Below are positions 27,185-35,291 of a stretch of DNA of 50,470 bases, piece after piece. Every line of letters begins with the position of its first letter. Within the stretch, counting starts at the first letter, position 1. The stretch covers positions 1-50,470 of the forward strand of contig NZ_FOUY01000042.1 in the NCBI RefSeq assembly GCF_900115005.1, in the 5' to 3' direction. A program made the translations under genes and the position numbers. The notes beneath the pieces are model-generated. The model had not been told where the DNA came from and did not search any database. It saw only the letters and a program-made list of their open reading frames with translations. The DNA comes from Pseudonocardia ammonioxydans (GTDB lineage Bacteria; Actinomycetota; Actinomycetes; Mycobacteriales; Pseudonocardiaceae).

Positions 27185-27979
27185 GTGCGCACGGTGTTGG
27201 TGATCGGGATCGGGGCCGGCGATCCGGACCACATGACCCTCCAGGCGGTGGCCGCGCTGCAGCGGGCCGACGTGGTGTTCGTCATCGACAAGGGGGAGGC
27301 GCGCGACGACCTGCTCGCGCTGCGCACGCAGATCCTGCAGCGCCACCGTCCCGACGGCGGCTACCGGCTGGTCACCGCGCCCGAGGTCGACCGCGACCGC
27401 GGCGCGGAGGTCGCCCGCGACGCCGGGCGCTACCGCGACGTCGTCGTCGACTGGCAGGACCGCCGGGCCGATCTGTACCGCGAGATGCTCACGACCGAGC
27501 TCGCCGAGGGCGCGACCGGCGCCTTCCTGGTGTGGGGGGACCCGTCGCTCTACGACGGCACGCTCCGGCTGCTCGACCGGGTCCTCGACGGCATCGAGGG
27601 GGAGTGGGCGGTCGAGTCGATCGCCGGCATCTCCAGCGTCGCCGCCCTCGCCGCGGCGCACCGGCTGATCCTCAACCGCGTCGGCCGGCCGATCCTGATC
27701 ACCACCGGCCGCCGGATCGCCGACGGGATCCCCGCGGACGTCGACGACGTGGTCGTCATGCTCGACGGCCGCACGGCCTTCGCGACCCTGCCGGCGCAGC
27801 AGCGCGCCGAGCTGCACATCTACTGGGGCGCCTACCTGGGCACGCCGGACGAGCTGCTGGTCGCGGGGCCGCTGGACGAGGTGCGCGAGGAGATCCTCGC
27901 GGTGCGCGCGGCGGCCCGCGAGCGGATGGGCTGGATCATGGACACCTACCTGCTGCGCCGGGGCGCCGACGAGCGCTGA
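27185..27979 (+). CDS. cobF: Precorrin-6A synthase (deacetylating)
   Basis: A 264-residue SAM-dependent tetrapyrrole methylase. GIGAGDPDHMTLQAVAAL near residues 7-24 is the family's N-terminal SAM motif, VWGDPSLYDGTLRLL follows near 112, and ESIAGISSVAALAAAH near 140. CobF methylates C-1 of precorrin-5 and releases acetate in the aerobic cobalamin pathway. It is about 5.7 kb from the next cob gene and has its own leaderless-type promoter, so it is regulated separately from the riboswitch genes. No riboswitch is seen before it. Confidence 0.94.
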   Translation: MRTVLVIGIGAGDPDHMTLQAVAALQRADVVFVIDKGEARDDLLALRTQILQRHRPDGGYRLVTAPEVDRDRGAEVARDAGRYRDVVVDWQDRRADLYREMLTTELAEGATGAFLVWGDPSLYDGTLRLLDRVLDGIEGEWAVESIAGISSVAALAAAHRLILNRVGRPILITTGRRIADGIPADVDDVVVMLDGRTAFATLPAQQRAELHIYWGAYLGTPDELLVAGPLDEVREEILAVRAAARERMGWIMDTYLLRRGADER

Positions 27980-28033
27980 CCGGACAGTGACACACCCCCA
28001 GGGACACCCCAGGGACACCCGAGGAGATCGCCC

Positions 28034-28528
28034 ATGCGCTACGCCGACGGACCGACGACCGAGGCCGAGATCCGGGTGGAGGCCGCGCCCGGGGACGTCT
28101 GGGCGCTGGTCACCGATCTCGGGTTCCTGGCCCGGGTCTCGACCGAGATGCAGCACGCCGAGTGGGCCGACGGCACGGCGCCCGGCCCGGGGGCCCGGAT
28201 CCACGGCGAGCACCGGCACGAGGCGGTCGGCACCTGGCGCACCACGGCCACCGTCACCGGGTGGGAACCCGGCCGGATCTTCGAGTGGACGGTCGAGCCG
28301 GACCAGGACGGCGGCCCGGCCGCGGTCTGGCGGTTCGAGCTGACCCCGGACGGGGCCGGCACCCGGCTGCGGCAGTGGGCCCGGATGGGGCCGGGGCCGT
28401 CCGGGCTGAGCGGGGCGATCGCCCACCGGCCCGAGAAGGAGGAGCGGATCGTCGCCGGCCGGCTCGAGGAGTGGCGGACCGGGATGGCACGCAACCTGGA
28501 CGCGGTCCGCGACGCGCTCACCGGCTGA
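28034..28528 (+). CDS. SRPBCC-family protein (polyketide cyclase/START-like)
   Basis: A 164-residue helix-grip protein. It opens with the typical AEIRVEAAPGDVWALVTD strand-helix and ends with a long amphipathic helix (RLEEWRTGMARNLDAVRDAL). These small proteins bind hydrophobic ligands; the ligand is unknown. A GAGGAGA site precedes the ATG. The 54 bases between cobF and this gene contain a 12-base direct repeat (CCCAGGGACACC). Its last 11 bases overlap the convergent TetR gene. Confidence 0.88.
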   Translation: MRYADGPTTEAEIRVEAAPGDVWALVTDLGFLARVSTEMQHAEWADGTAPGPGARIHGEHRHEAVGTWRTTATVTGWEPGRIFEWTVEPDQDGGPAAVWRFELTPDGAGTRLRQWARMGPGPSGLSGAIAHRPEKEERIVAGRLEEWRTGMARNLDAVRDALTG

Positions 28529-29075
28529 GCGGTTCCTCCAGCAGCGCCGCGGCGGCGCGCCCGACGTGGGCGTGCACGTCGGCCTGGTCGGCCCGGCCCA
28601 CCGCGCCGTCGGGCAGCAGCGGGTGCACCAGGCTCAGCCCGAGCAGCCAGGCCAGCAGCAGCTCCGCACGCAGCTCCGCGTCACGCCGGTCCGCGGCGCC
28701 GGTGGCCCGCGCGGCGAAGGCGGCGGTGAACGCCCCGGCCAGCTCCGCGCGCACCGCGGCGGCCGCCTCCGAGGTGCCCGCCGAACGGACCACCGACCCG
28801 AACAGGTCGTTCTCCGGGCCGGAGCCGCGGTCGAGAATGGAGCGCAGGAGCCGTTCCAGCAGCTCCCCGGGCGGCCCGCCGTGCAGCACGCTCAGCGCGC
28901 GCTCGGCCGCGACCCGGGCGTAGAGCGCGTCCTTGCTGCCGAAATGGCGGAACAGCAGGGCCTGGTTGACCCCGGCCCGGTCGGCGATGGACCGCACCGA
29001 CGTCCGGTCGTAGCCGTGCTCGGTGAACAGCTCCCCGGCGGCGGTGAGCAGCGCGCGGCGGGTGGCCTCACTCAC
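28518..29075 (-). CDS. TetR-family transcriptional regulator
   Basis: A 185-residue repressor. The N-terminal HTH (TSVRSIADRAGVNQALLFRHFGSKDALYARV) lies at residues 26-56, and a variable helical ligand domain follows. GTG 29075 starts the usual TetR N-terminus. It overlaps the SRPBCC gene tail to tail by 11 bases and is divergent from the DUF5709 gene. The target is unknown; the shared intergenic region (29076-29236) shows no clear palindrome. Confidence 0.9.
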   Translation of the reverse strand: MSEATRRALLTAAGELFTEHGYDRTSVRSIADRAGVNQALLFRHFGSKDALYARVAAERALSVLHGGPPGELLERLLRSILDRGSGPENDLFGSVVRSAGTSEAAAAVRAELAGAFTAAFAARATGAADRRDAELRAELLLAWLLGLSLVHPLLPDGAVGRADQADVHAHVGRAAAALLEEPLSR

Positions 29076-29236
29076 ACCTCGACTCCCCTCGGGCAGTTCG
29101 GTCGGTCCGGACGGGCCGGTGGATCCGGCGTAGGCGACCGTAGCGCCCGCGGCACCGGGGACGGCGCATGAGCGTCCGCACGGCGGGGTACCTCCCCGGC
29201 GAGTACGCGAACGAGACCCGAGGAGACACGCTTCCC

Positions 29237-29731
29237 ATGGCCGCAGGCGACAGGAACGAGTCCCAGCCGGAGGCACCCGACATGGCCTCCGCGCTGCAGC
29301 TGGACACCGACGAGGCGCTGACCGGCCCCTCGGACGCCGACCCGCTGGACTCCGGGTACATCCCGCCGGACCGGCCGTACGGCGTCGACGACACCGCGAC
29401 CACCCCGGCGGGCGAGCGCGCGGGGGAGACCCTCGACGACCGGCTGGCCCGGGAGATGCCCGACGAGCTGCCGATCGACGACAGCGACCGCTCCGGGCGG
29501 CTGGTCACCGACGGACCGGAGAGCGACGACGCCGCCGATGTCGGTGTCGACGGGGGCGCGGCCGGCGCCGAGGAGGCCGCGGTGCACGACGTCGAGGTGG
29601 GCATCACCCCGGTCGCCGACGACTCCCCGGCCGAGGACCCCGAGGTCAGCGCCCAGCTGGCCGAGGACGCCGACCGGGCCGACGAGGCCGCCGCCGACGC
29701 CGAGTGGGACGCCGACACCGATCCGGCGTGA
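29237..29731 (+). CDS. DUF5709-like acidic protein
   Basis: A 164-residue, very acidic, low-complexity protein rich in Asp, Ala and Glu. The segment ALQLDTDEALTGPSDADPLD followed by GYIPPDRPYGVDD matches the start of the actinobacterial DUF5709 family as I know it; function unknown. There is no signal peptide or membrane helix, so it is likely cytosolic and largely disordered. ATG 29237 follows an AGGAG site; an in-frame ATG at 29168 lacks one. The 3' end is duplicated (see the 16-base repeat). Confidence 0.72.
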   Translation: MAAGDRNESQPEAPDMASALQLDTDEALTGPSDADPLDSGYIPPDRPYGVDDTATTPAGERAGETLDDRLAREMPDELPIDDSDRSGRLVTDGPESDDAADVGVDGGAAGAEEAAVHDVEVGITPVADDSPAEDPEVSAQLAEDADRADEAAADAEWDADTDPA

Positions 29732-29744
29732 CACCGATCCGGCG
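29713..29744. repeat. Two perfect 16-base direct repeats across a stop codon
   Basis: GACACCGATCCGGCGT occurs at 29713-29728 and again at 29729-29744. The TGA stop of the DUF5709 gene straddles the junction, so one copy is coding and one is not. A partial third copy (GACACCGG) follows. Confidence 0.65.
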
Positions 29745-29758
29745 TGACACCGGCCGCG

Positions 29759-29796
29759 GCGGGGCCCCGGACCCGGCCACCGGTCCGGGGCCCCGC
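29759..29796. terminator. Hairpin terminator after the DUF5709 gene
   Basis: A perfect 15-bp GC-rich stem (29759-29773 with 29782-29796) closes an eight-base loop, 27 bases after the stop and before the convergent ssgB gene. It is probably bidirectional. Confidence 0.77.
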
Positions 29797-29847
29797 CGCG
29801 TTCCCCCGGGGCCGGCGCGGCGCCGTCACGCGCCGCGCCCAGTCCGA

Positions 29848-30255
29848 TCAGGCCGCGCTGGTCAGCCGGGCGATCGCGGTGTCGATGTCGAGGTGGTCGG
29901 TCTCCTCGCCGAGGTCGACGATCTCCAGGGTGGCGTCGACGAACTGCGCCAGCAGGTCCCGGTCGACCTCGAGGACCGCCGAACCGCCGTCCGAACGGAT
30001 CTCGATCTCGACGACGTCGTAGCCGTCCACCCGCCGGGGCGCCATCCGGATGTCGCCGATGCCGGTAGGGGCGGTCAGGCCCTCGATCACCAGGTCGCGG
30101 GCGACCAGCCACTCGATCCAGCGGTCGGTCGAGCGGCGCACCGAGAACGAGATCGCGAACGGATCGGAGGCGCGGTACGCCCAGCGGCTGACGATCGGCG
30201 ACGCCTGCCCGTGCAACACGGTGAAGACGTCCTGCTGGATCGACTCGCTGGTCAT
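29848..30255 (-). CDS. ssgB: SsgA/SsgB-family sporulation and cell-division regulator
   Basis: A 135-residue protein that matches SsgB-like proteins in length and pattern: SRWAYRASDPFAISFSV, then WIEWLVARDLVIEGL, then GIGDIRMAPRRV and ALEVD/LLAQFV-like closing helices. In Streptomyces SsgB recruits FtsZ to future septum sites; non-sporulating relatives keep it as a division-linked factor. An AGGAGG site lies ten bases before the ATG. Its presence is confined to actinobacteria, which helps place the organism. Confidence 0.9.
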   Translation of the reverse strand: MTSESIQQDVFTVLHGQASPIVSRWAYRASDPFAISFSVRRSTDRWIEWLVARDLVIEGLTAPTGIGDIRMAPRRVDGYDVVEIEIRSDGGSAVLEVDRDLLAQFVDATLEIVDLGEETDHLDIDTAIARLTSAA

Positions 30256-30417
30256 CGTGCTCGCCCTCCTGGACCCCGCCCCTGGCCGCCGGTGCGTGGC
30301 GGCCTCATCCGGAACATCGTCCGCAACCCCCCGCGCGCTGCACTCCGGGCCCGGATTCACCCGTTCGCGCAGGTGTTGCCCGCCTCACGTGGCCCAGCGG
30401 AACGGCTGCGCCGCAGG

Positions 30418-31116
30418 TCAGCTGCGGTCGACGTGGGTGACCAGCCAGATGCCGCCGGGGCCCTGGCGGACCGTCTGCTCCAGCGTCACCGTCGCGCGGG
30501 CGGGGGAGCGGCCGTCGGACACGGCGTAGGTCCCCGGGGCGAGCCGGGACAGCGACGGGTCGCGGAACCCCAGCTCCGCGCCGACGTAGGAGATCGTGAC
30601 CTCCTCGGGGTCGAGCAGCCACGGGTCGCCGCCGCGGTCGGCCTGCTGCTGCATCCGCTGGGCGGCCGCGGAGTCGGCGGCCGGCCAGATCGGTGTGCCG
30701 GCGCCGTTGCGCTGCGCCTGCCCGCCGCCGCTCCCGCCGGTGCCGTCACCGCCGTCGGTGCGCGGCGCCTGGCTCGCGCTCGGTGCGGTGCTGTCCGGGG
30801 TCGCGGTCGGGGACGGGGACTCGCGGGTGGTCGTCGGCGCGGGCGTCGGGGACGGGGTCGGGCTCGACGACGTCGTCGGTGCCGCCGACGACGACGGCGG
30901 CACCGGCGTCTGCCAGGACGCGGGGAGCTCGCCGTTGCCGCACCCGGTCAGCAGGAGCACCAGCACCACCAGCGCCAGCCCGACGAACGCGCAGCGCAGC
31001 AGCAGCCGCGGCCCGTAGCGGCCGACGCGGACGTGCGACGACCAGCCGCGCCGCGCGGCGCCCGGGCCGGACGGCGCGGCGGACGGCGTCACCCTCGGCA
31101 GGTTCGGCGCGGTCAC
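30418..31116 (-). CDS. Putative lipoprotein with a Ser/Thr/Pro-rich linker
   Basis: A 232-residue exported protein. A basic N-region of about 37 residues precedes a hydrophobic stretch ending in LLLTGC, a lipobox with Cys59. Residues 70-125 are Ser/Thr/Pro-rich (wall-spanning linker type), and the last 100 residues form a small domain ending GGIWLVTHVDRS. The family is not recognised. The long N-region is unusual for a lipoprotein. GTG 31116 is supported by TAGGGT six bases upstream (leaderless type). Confidence 0.75.
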   Translation of the reverse strand: MTAPNLPRVTPSAAPSGPGAARRGWSSHVRVGRYGPRLLLRCAFVGLALVVLVLLLTGCGNGELPASWQTPVPPSSSAAPTTSSSPTPSPTPAPTTTRESPSPTATPDSTAPSASQAPRTDGGDGTGGSGGGQAQRNGAGTPIWPAADSAAAQRMQQQADRGGDPWLLDPEEVTISYVGAELGFRDPSLSRLAPGTYAVSDGRSPARATVTLEQTVRQGPGGIWLVTHVDRS

Positions 31117-31289
31117 CCGGGCACCCTACGATCTTCGACCCGTGCAGAGTGGCCGGCGCCACGACCACGTTCCGGTGACGGATTCCGGCGCGGGTCCACG
31201 GCCCGGCCGTTTCCGGAGCGCTAGTGTCCCCGCCGGGGACCGCTCGCTCCCCGCACGCACGACCGACGAGCCCGACGAGGTGCATGCAC

Positions 31290-33002
31290 ATGACATCGGC
31301 CACCGGTGCTGCAGGGACGGCGGCGACGGAGAAGTTCCTCGCCGCCCGCGACTTCCTGCTCGCCCACCGCGAGGACTACGACACCGCCTACCGCGACTTC
31401 CGCTGGCCGGAGCTCGACGAGTTCAACTTCGCGCTCGACCACTTCGACGTCGTCGCCGCCGACCCGGAGCGCGGCGCCCGCCGTGCACTGTGGATCGTCG
31501 AGCAGGACGGCTCGCAGGCGCACTGGACCTATGCCGAGCTGTCCGAGCGCTCCAACCGGGTCGCGAACTGGCTGCGGGCCCAGGGCGTGGCCCGCGGCGA
31601 CCGGATCATCCTGATGCTGGGCAACCAGCTGGAGCTGTGGGAGACGCTGCTGGCGGCGATGAAGCTGGGCGCCGTCGTGATCCCGGCGACCACCCTGCTC
31701 ACCCCGTCGGACCTGCAGGACCGGGTGGACCGGGGCAACGCGAAGCACGTCGTGGTCGGTGCGGGTGACGCCGGCAAGTTCGACGGCGTCGAGGGCGACT
31801 ACACCCGGATCGCCGTCCGGGGCGCGGTGCAGGGCTGGCGCGACTACTCCGGCGAGGCCTACGACGCCGATCCCGGGTTCGCACCGGACGGTGTCACCCG
31901 GGCGTCGGACACGCTGCTGCTCTACTTCACCTCGGGCACCACGGCGAAGCCGAAGCTGGTGGAGCACACCCACACGTCGTACCCGGTCGGACACATGTCC
32001 ACGATGTACTGGATCGGGCTGGAGCCCGGCGACGTGCACCTCAACATCTCCTCGCCCGGCTGGGCCAAGCACGCCTGGTCCAACGTGTTCGCGCCGTGGA
32101 TCGCCGAGTCGACGGTGCTGGTCATGAACTACGCCAAGTTCGACGCCGAGTCGGTGTTCTCCGTGCTCGCCGACTGCGGCGTGACCAGCTTCTGCGCGCC
32201 GCCGACGGTGTGGCGGATGCTCATCCAGGCCGACCTCACCACCCTGGCGAACCCGCCGAGCAAGGTCGTCGGTGCGGGCGAGCCGCTCAACCCGGAGATC
32301 ATCGAGCAGGTCGAGAAGGCGTGGGGCCGGCGGATCCGGGACGGGTTCGGGCAGACCGAGACCTCGCTGCAGATCGGCAACCCGCCCGGGCAGCCGGTCA
32401 AGCCCGGGTCGATGGGGCGGGCCATCCCCGGCTTCGTCGTCGCGCTCGTCGACCCGGCGACCGGGCAGCTCGCCGAGGAGGGCGAGATCTGCCTGGACCT
32501 GAACCACCGCCCGACCGGGCTGATGGTCGGCTACGCCGACGACCCCGAGCGCAACGCCGAGGCGATGGCCGGGGGCTACTACCACACCGGCGACGTCGGC
32601 TCCCGCGACGAGAACGGCTACATCACCTACGTCGGCCGTGCCGACGACGTGTTCAAGGCCAGCGACTACCGGATCAGCCCGTTCGAGCTGGAGAGCGTGC
32701 TGATCGAGCACCCGGCGGTCGCGGAGGCCGCGATCGTGCCGTCGCCGGACCCGCTGCGGCTCGCCGTCCCGAAGGCCTACGTGGTGCTCGCCACGGGCTA
32801 CGAGCCGAACGAGGAGACCGCGCAGGAGATCCTGCGCTTCGCCTACGACAACCTCGCGCCCTACAAGCGGATCCGCCGGCTCGAGTTCTTCGACCTGCCG
32901 AAGACGATCTCCGGCAAGATCCGCCGGGTGGAGCTGCGCGGCCGGGAGGGCGAGCTGCACGCCGACCCGCAGGCCCAGCCCCCGACGGAGTACACGTTGT
33001 AG
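31290..33002 (+). CDS. AMP-dependent acyl-CoA synthetase (medium-chain/ACSM-like)
   Basis: A 570-residue ANL-superfamily ligase that adenylates a carboxylic acid and forms its CoA thioester. The P-loop YFTSGTTAKPKLVEH is near residue 212, GFGQTETS near 352, YHTGDVG near 431, and the catalytic Lys is in KTISGKIRR near 549. Its length and N-terminal region fit medium-chain or aryl acyl-CoA synthetases better than acetyl-CoA synthetase. ATG 31290 has GAGG nine bases upstream; ATG 31284 is an alternative. It stands alone and ends in a strong terminator. Confidence 0.92.
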   Translation: MTSATGAAGTAATEKFLAARDFLLAHREDYDTAYRDFRWPELDEFNFALDHFDVVAADPERGARRALWIVEQDGSQAHWTYAELSERSNRVANWLRAQGVARGDRIILMLGNQLELWETLLAAMKLGAVVIPATTLLTPSDLQDRVDRGNAKHVVVGAGDAGKFDGVEGDYTRIAVRGAVQGWRDYSGEAYDADPGFAPDGVTRASDTLLLYFTSGTTAKPKLVEHTHTSYPVGHMSTMYWIGLEPGDVHLNISSPGWAKHAWSNVFAPWIAESTVLVMNYAKFDAESVFSVLADCGVTSFCAPPTVWRMLIQADLTTLANPPSKVVGAGEPLNPEIIEQVEKAWGRRIRDGFGQTETSLQIGNPPGQPVKPGSMGRAIPGFVVALVDPATGQLAEEGEICLDLNHRPTGLMVGYADDPERNAEAMAGGYYHTGDVGSRDENGYITYVGRADDVFKASDYRISPFELESVLIEHPAVAEAAIVPSPDPLRLAVPKAYVVLATGYEPNEETAQEILRFAYDNLAPYKRIRRLEFFDLPKTISGKIRRVELRGREGELHADPQAQPPTEYTL

Positions 33003-33013
33003 GCGCTCCGCGC

Positions 33014-33057
33014 CCGTGAGTGGAAAGCACGGTCCCGGCCGTGCTTTCCACTCACGG
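33014..33057. terminator. 19-bp hairpin, bidirectional terminator
   Basis: Arms 33014-33032 and 33039-33057 are perfect complements around a TCCCGG loop. The right arm contains the stop codon of the convergent flavin reductase gene (33052-33054). The arms are AT-richer (TGGAAAGCAC) than nearby sequence and may belong to a dispersed intergenic repeat. Confidence 0.8.
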
Positions 33058-33681
33058 CTCGTAGTGTCCCGGCCAGTCCTTGTAGGGGATGCGGGTGATC
33101 TCGATGACCTCGCCGAGGCGGGACCACTCGTTGCGGCCGAGCCGGGCCAGCGGGGCCAGCCGGTGGACGTCGGGCAGCGAGTTGCCGCGAGCGTCGGTGA
33201 CGAACACGTCGGAGTCGATCGAGGCGTGCGTCACCCGGCCGATCACCACCGTCGAGTTGCCGAGCTCGATGCTCGCGTGCAGCACGCACTCGAGCGCGAC
33301 CGGCGACTCGGCGACCCGGTACGGCGCGACGGTGGCGCTGGGCTCCGGGGTCAGGCCGACGGAGGCGAACTCGCTGATCTCGGCGGGGAAGTCGGTGCCC
33401 GTCGCGTTGATCTTCTCGAACATCGGCTCGCCGGCCAGGCAGACGACGAACTCCCGGGTCTGCGACACGTTGCGCAGCGAGTCCTTCTTCCCGACCGAGG
33501 TGAACTGGATCATCGGCGGGTCGACGCAGGACACCGTGAAGAACGAGTGCGGGGCCAGGTTGTCGACGCCCTCGGCGGAGCGGGTCGAGACCCAGGCGAT
33601 CGGCCGGGGGACGACGACGCTGGTCAGCAGCTTGTAGAACGGGCCGGAGCCCAGCTCCTCCGGTTTCAGGTCCGTGCGCAT
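33052..33681 (-). CDS. Flavin reductase-like FMN-binding protein
   Basis: A 209-residue split-barrel flavin reductase. It shows the FMN-binding pattern PRPIAWVSTRSAEGVDNLAPHSFFTVSC at residues 25-52 and the following PPMIQFTS strand. It would reduce or bind FMN with NAD(P)H, possibly for an unlinked monooxygenase; no partner is adjacent. It is divergent from cobD, with only 32 bases between the starts. Confidence 0.9.
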   Translation of the reverse strand: MRTDLKPEELGSGPFYKLLTSVVVPRPIAWVSTRSAEGVDNLAPHSFFTVSCVDPPMIQFTSVGKKDSLRNVSQTREFVVCLAGEPMFEKINATGTDFPAEISEFASVGLTPEPSATVAPYRVAESPVALECVLHASIELGNSTVVIGRVTHASIDSDVFVTDARGNSLPDVHRLAPLARLGRNEWSRLGEVIEITRIPYKDWPGHYEP

Positions 33682-33699
33682 GGCCCCGATCCTGCCCCC

Positions 33700-33705
33700 T
33701 ACGGT
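33700..33705 (+). promoter_or_regulatory. Candidate leaderless -10 box of cobD
   Basis: TACGGT lies eight bases before the cobD ATG. It is identical to the hexamer before cobF (27172-27177). There is no Shine-Dalgarno in the 32-base gap. Confidence 0.42.
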
Positions 33706-33713
33706 CGGTGCTC

Positions 33714-34667
33714 ATGCGCGACGGTGCCCGGGCGGCCGGGTTGATGATCGGGATCGTGGCCGACGCGGCGCTGGGCGACCCGCGCCGCGGGCACCCGGTG
33801 GCCGGGTTCGGCACGCTCGCCGGCCGGCTGGAACGACGGCTGTACCGCGACTCCCGCGGCGCCGGTGCGGCGTACGCGGCGATCCTCACCGGCGGTGTCG
33901 TGCTGGCCGGTGCGCTCGCCGAGCGCGCGCTCGCCGGGCGGCCGGTGGCCCGGGCCGCGCTGACCGCGGTGTCGACGTGGGCCGTGCTGGGCGGGACGTC
34001 GCTGGTGCGGGAGGGGGAGGCGCTCGCGGAGGCCCTCGACGCCGGGGACCGGGCGGCCGCGCGGGCCCGCATCCCGAGCCTGTGCGCCCGCGACCCCGAG
34101 CTGCTCGACACCGCGGGGATGGTCCGCGCCGGGGTCGAGTCGCTGGCCGAGAACACCTCCGACGCCGTCACGGGGCCGCTGGTCTGGGGCGCCGTCGCCG
34201 GGGTGCCCGGACTGCTCGGGTACCGCGCGGTGAACACCCTGGACGCGATGGTCGGCTACCGCTCGCCGCGCCACGCCCGGTTCGGCTGGGCGGCCGCCCG
34301 GCTCGACGACCTGGCCAACCTGGTCCCGGCCCGGCTGGCCGCGGCGGTGACCGTGGCCGTCGCGCCACTGGTCGGCGGCGCGCCGCGGGACGCCGTGCGG
34401 GCCTGGCGGCGCGACGCGGCCGGGCACCCCAGCCCGAACGCCGGCCCGGTCGAGGCCACCGCCGCCGGCGCGCTCGGACTGCGGCTGGGCGGCACCACGA
34501 CCTACGCCCACGGGGCGGAGGAGCGGCCGTCCCTGGGCGACGGCCGCGCACCCGGGCTCGCGGACCTGCACCGGGCGGCCCGGCTGTCACGGCTGGTCGC
34601 GGGGGTGAGCGGGGTGCTCGCGGTGGGTGTCGCCGCGGCGGGGGGCGAACGCCGGACCGCTCGGTAA
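33714..34667 (+). CDS. cobD: Adenosylcobinamide-phosphate synthase (CobD/CbiB)
   Basis: A 317-residue membrane protein that attaches aminopropanol (or its phosphate) to adenosylcobyric acid. Family motifs include DAALGDPRRGHPVAGFG near residues 15-31, SLAENTSDAVTGPLVWG near 142-158, and NTLDAMVGYRSPRHARFGWAAARLDD near 172-197. Several hydrophobic helices are present. It is the first gene of the main cobalamin region on this strand. Its -10 box suggests a transcript without a riboswitch. Confidence 0.94.
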   Translation: MRDGARAAGLMIGIVADAALGDPRRGHPVAGFGTLAGRLERRLYRDSRGAGAAYAAILTGGVVLAGALAERALAGRPVARAALTAVSTWAVLGGTSLVREGEALAEALDAGDRAAARARIPSLCARDPELLDTAGMVRAGVESLAENTSDAVTGPLVWGAVAGVPGLLGYRAVNTLDAMVGYRSPRHARFGWAAARLDDLANLVPARLAAAVTVAVAPLVGGAPRDAVRAWRRDAAGHPSPNAGPVEATAAGALGLRLGGTTTYAHGAEERPSLGDGRAPGLADLHRAARLSRLVAGVSGVLAVGVAAAGGERRTAR

Positions 34668-34679
34668 CCTCTCCGCGCG

Positions 34680-35276
34680 ATGGACACCGGATCCCCGTGG
34701 TCGGCGCGAGCGGCGCGCCTGTTCACCGAGGCGCTCGCCCCCTCGGTGGTGGTGACGTTGCTCCCGCTCGCGGTGGCCTGGGCCGCCACGCGGACCGTGC
34801 TGCCGACCGTGGGCTGGGGGCTGCTCGTGGCTCTGACCAGCAGCATCCTGCCGATGGTGGTCATCGTCCGGGGCGCCCGTTCCGGCCGCTGGGACGGCCG
34901 GCACGTGCGCAACCGCGAAGGACGGCTGGTGCCGTTCCTCGTGCTGATCGTGCTGAGCCTGGTCGGCCTCGGGCTCCTGGTCGTGCTCGGCGCCCCGTGG
35001 CCCGTGATCGCACTCGATCTGATCATGCTGGCGACGCTGTGCGTCACCGGCGCGGTCACCCTCCGGTGGAAGGTGTCGATGCACGCCGCGGTGTGCAGCG
35101 GCGCCGCGGTGGTCCTCGTCGTCACCTACGGGCCGCTGTGGTGGGTGTCGCTGCTGCTCGTCGCGGGCGTCGGGTGGTCGCGGGTGCAGGTCCGCGACCA
35201 CACGCCCGGCCAGGTCGTCGTGGGCGCCGTCCTCGGCGCGGTGGTCGGGGGCGGCCTGTTCGCCCTGCTCGTGTGA
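34680..35276 (+). CDS. PAP2-like membrane protein with an altered third motif
   Basis: A 198-residue protein with about five membrane helices. The SMHAA and SRVQVRDHTPGQ segments correspond to the second and third motifs of PAP2 lipid phosphatases, but the last Asp is replaced by Gln (R-x5-H-x3-Q). Relatives act on prenyl diphosphates or phosphatidic acid. It starts 12 bases after cobD, with TAACCT (overlapping the cobD stop) nine bases upstream as a possible leaderless -10. A role in cobalamin synthesis is not indicated. Confidence 0.78.
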   Translation: MDTGSPWSARAARLFTEALAPSVVVTLLPLAVAWAATRTVLPTVGWGLLVALTSSILPMVVIVRGARSGRWDGRHVRNREGRLVPFLVLIVLSLVGLGLLVVLGAPWPVIALDLIMLATLCVTGAVTLRWKVSMHAAVCSGAAVVLVVTYGPLWWVSLLLVAGVGWSRVQVRDHTPGQVVVGAVLGAVVGGGLFALLV

Positions 35277-35291
35277 CCCCGCCGGGATCGC

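Noticed and set aside
27980..28033. Regulatory element formed by the 12-base direct repeat between cobF and the SRPBCC gene
   Set aside because: Only two copies lie in a 54-base gap directly before a ribosome site, with no dyad; chance or slippage is sufficient.
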